Part shown: positions 5,631 to 6,185 of the stretch, one piece after another
Position numbering within the stretch: the stretch's first letter is position 1
Layout of the letters: each line of letters opens with the position of its first letter
Assembly (NCBI GenBank): GCA_946480655.1
Contig: CAMLKN010000138.1
Coordinates: forward strand, 1-6,185
DNA: 6,185 nt
Reading direction: 5' to 3'
From: an uncultured Devosia sp.
GTDB taxonomy: Bacteria; Pseudomonadota; Alphaproteobacteria; Rhizobiales; Devosiaceae
The notes under the pieces: model-generated
The model's input: only the letters and a program-made list of their open reading frames with translations
What the model was told of the DNA's origin: nothing
Databases searched by the model: none
Program-made: the position numbers and the translations under genes

Positions 5631-6185
5631 TTACTCCGCGCCACCGCCGGACGTCTGCAGCCAGGCTTCGCCGCAGCTCTTGGCCAGTTCGCGAATGCGC
5701 AGGATGTAGCTCTGCCGTTCGGTCACCGAAATCACGCCGCGGGCGTCGAGCATGTTGAAATTGTGCGAGGCCTTGACCACCTGCTCATAGGCGGGAATGG
5801 CCATGGTCTGGCGATTGCCATTGGCGCCCTTGGCGAGGATGGCGCGGCATTCCCGTTCCGCGTCCTCGAAGTGGCGGAACAGCATGTCGGTGTCGGCGGC
5901 CTCGAAATTGTATTTCGACGATTCCTGCTCGTTCTGCAGGAAGACGTCGCCATAGGTGACCTTTTCAGCGCCCTGGCGGCCGTTGAAATTGAGGTCATAG
6001 ACGTTCTCGACACCTTGCACATACATGGCGAGGCGCTCGAGGCCATAGGTGATTTCGCCGGGCACCGGCGAACATTCAAAGCCCGCCACCTGCTGGAAAT
6101 AGGTGAACTGGCTGACTTCCATGCCGTCGCACCAGCATTCCCAGCCGAGGCCCCAGGCGCCCAGGGTCGGGCTTTCCCAGTCGTC
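5631..6185 (-). CDS. glyQ: Glycyl-tRNA synthetase alpha subunit (partial, C-terminal part)
   Basis: The frame is open from the right window edge to the TAA at 5631-5633 and encodes 184 residues, so the start codon and roughly the first 110-120 residues lie outside the window (family length about 300). GlyQ is the catalytic class II subunit of the bacterial alpha2-beta2 glycyl-tRNA synthetase and works with GlyS. The visible part begins [16 protein letters not shown] and continues [18 protein letters not shown] (21-38 of the visible part), a signature of this subunit. [13 protein letters not shown] (43-55) is class II motif 3, with the conserved Arg after GLE. The C-terminal helical part includes [19 protein letters not shown] (140-158) and [15 protein letters not shown]. 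The methionine at 6122 is internal, because conserved family sequence continues upstream of it. The gene ends before a strong hairpin and faces convergent rnk, so it is cut off transcriptionally from glyS about 3.5 kb downstream. Confidence 0.98.
   Translation of the reverse strand, partial: DDWESPTLGAWGLGWECWCDGMEVSQFTYFQQVAGFECSPVPGEITYGLERLAMYVQGVENVYDLNFNGRQGAEKVTYGDVFLQNEQESSKYNFEAADTDMLFRHFEDAERECRAILAKGANGNRQTMAIPAYEQVVKASHNFNMLDARGVISVTERQSYILRIRELAKSCGEAWLQTSGGGAE

Noticed and set aside
5631..6122. glyQ starting at the internal methionine (6122)
   Set aside because: Conserved GlyQ sequence ([16 protein letters not shown]) continues in frame upstream to the window edge, so the true start is outside the window.

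Overview
The window looks like core chromosome of a high-GC alphaproteobacterium, most likely in the order Hyphomicrobiales (Rhizobiales); a Devosia-like genus is my guess. The basis is the protein flavour of the GlyQ and GlyS subunits, the strong G/C bias at third codon positions, and intergenic palindromic elements of the kind common in that order. No phage, plasmid, transposase, CRISPR, rRNA or tRNA gene is visible.

Layout, in the direction of the main (minus) strand: the 3' part of glyQ (glycyl-tRNA synthetase alpha, 6185 down to 5631) enters from the right edge and ends at a strong hairpin (5566-5594). Next comes rnk (5109-5516), the only gene on the plus strand, which converges on glyQ. 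A 306-base divergent intergenic region (4803-5108) holds several short inverted repeats and presumably the promoters of rnk and lemA. Then follow, all on the minus strand, lemA (4802-4245), a large DUF2207 (YciQ-like) membrane protein gene (4119-2209) and glyS (glycyl-tRNA synthetase beta, 2151-127). Two palindromic intergenic elements of different families occur: a 74-base one between lemA and the DUF2207 gene (4145-4218), and a 107-base one abutting the end of glyS (24-130), which contains the glyS stop codon.

How the genes work together: GlyQ and GlyS form the heterotetrameric bacterial glycyl-tRNA synthetase. The genes are adjacent in many bacteria, but here they are separated by an envelope gene pair (lemA plus DUF2207) and by a counter-oriented rnk. 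The two synthetase subunits are therefore probably made from separate transcripts, with glyS in one transcription unit with lemA and DUF2207. LemA and the DUF2207 protein are both predicted membrane proteins of poorly defined function and plausibly act together. Rnk is a GreA/GreB-C-domain protein linked in E. coli to RNA polymerase and nucleoside diphosphate kinase; its placement here shows no obvious functional tie.

I see no convincing evidence for a wholly new biological system. The points most worth a second look are the repeat element that carries the glyS stop codon, the long palindrome inside the probable lemA-DUF2207-glyS transcript, and the split glyQ/glyS arrangement.
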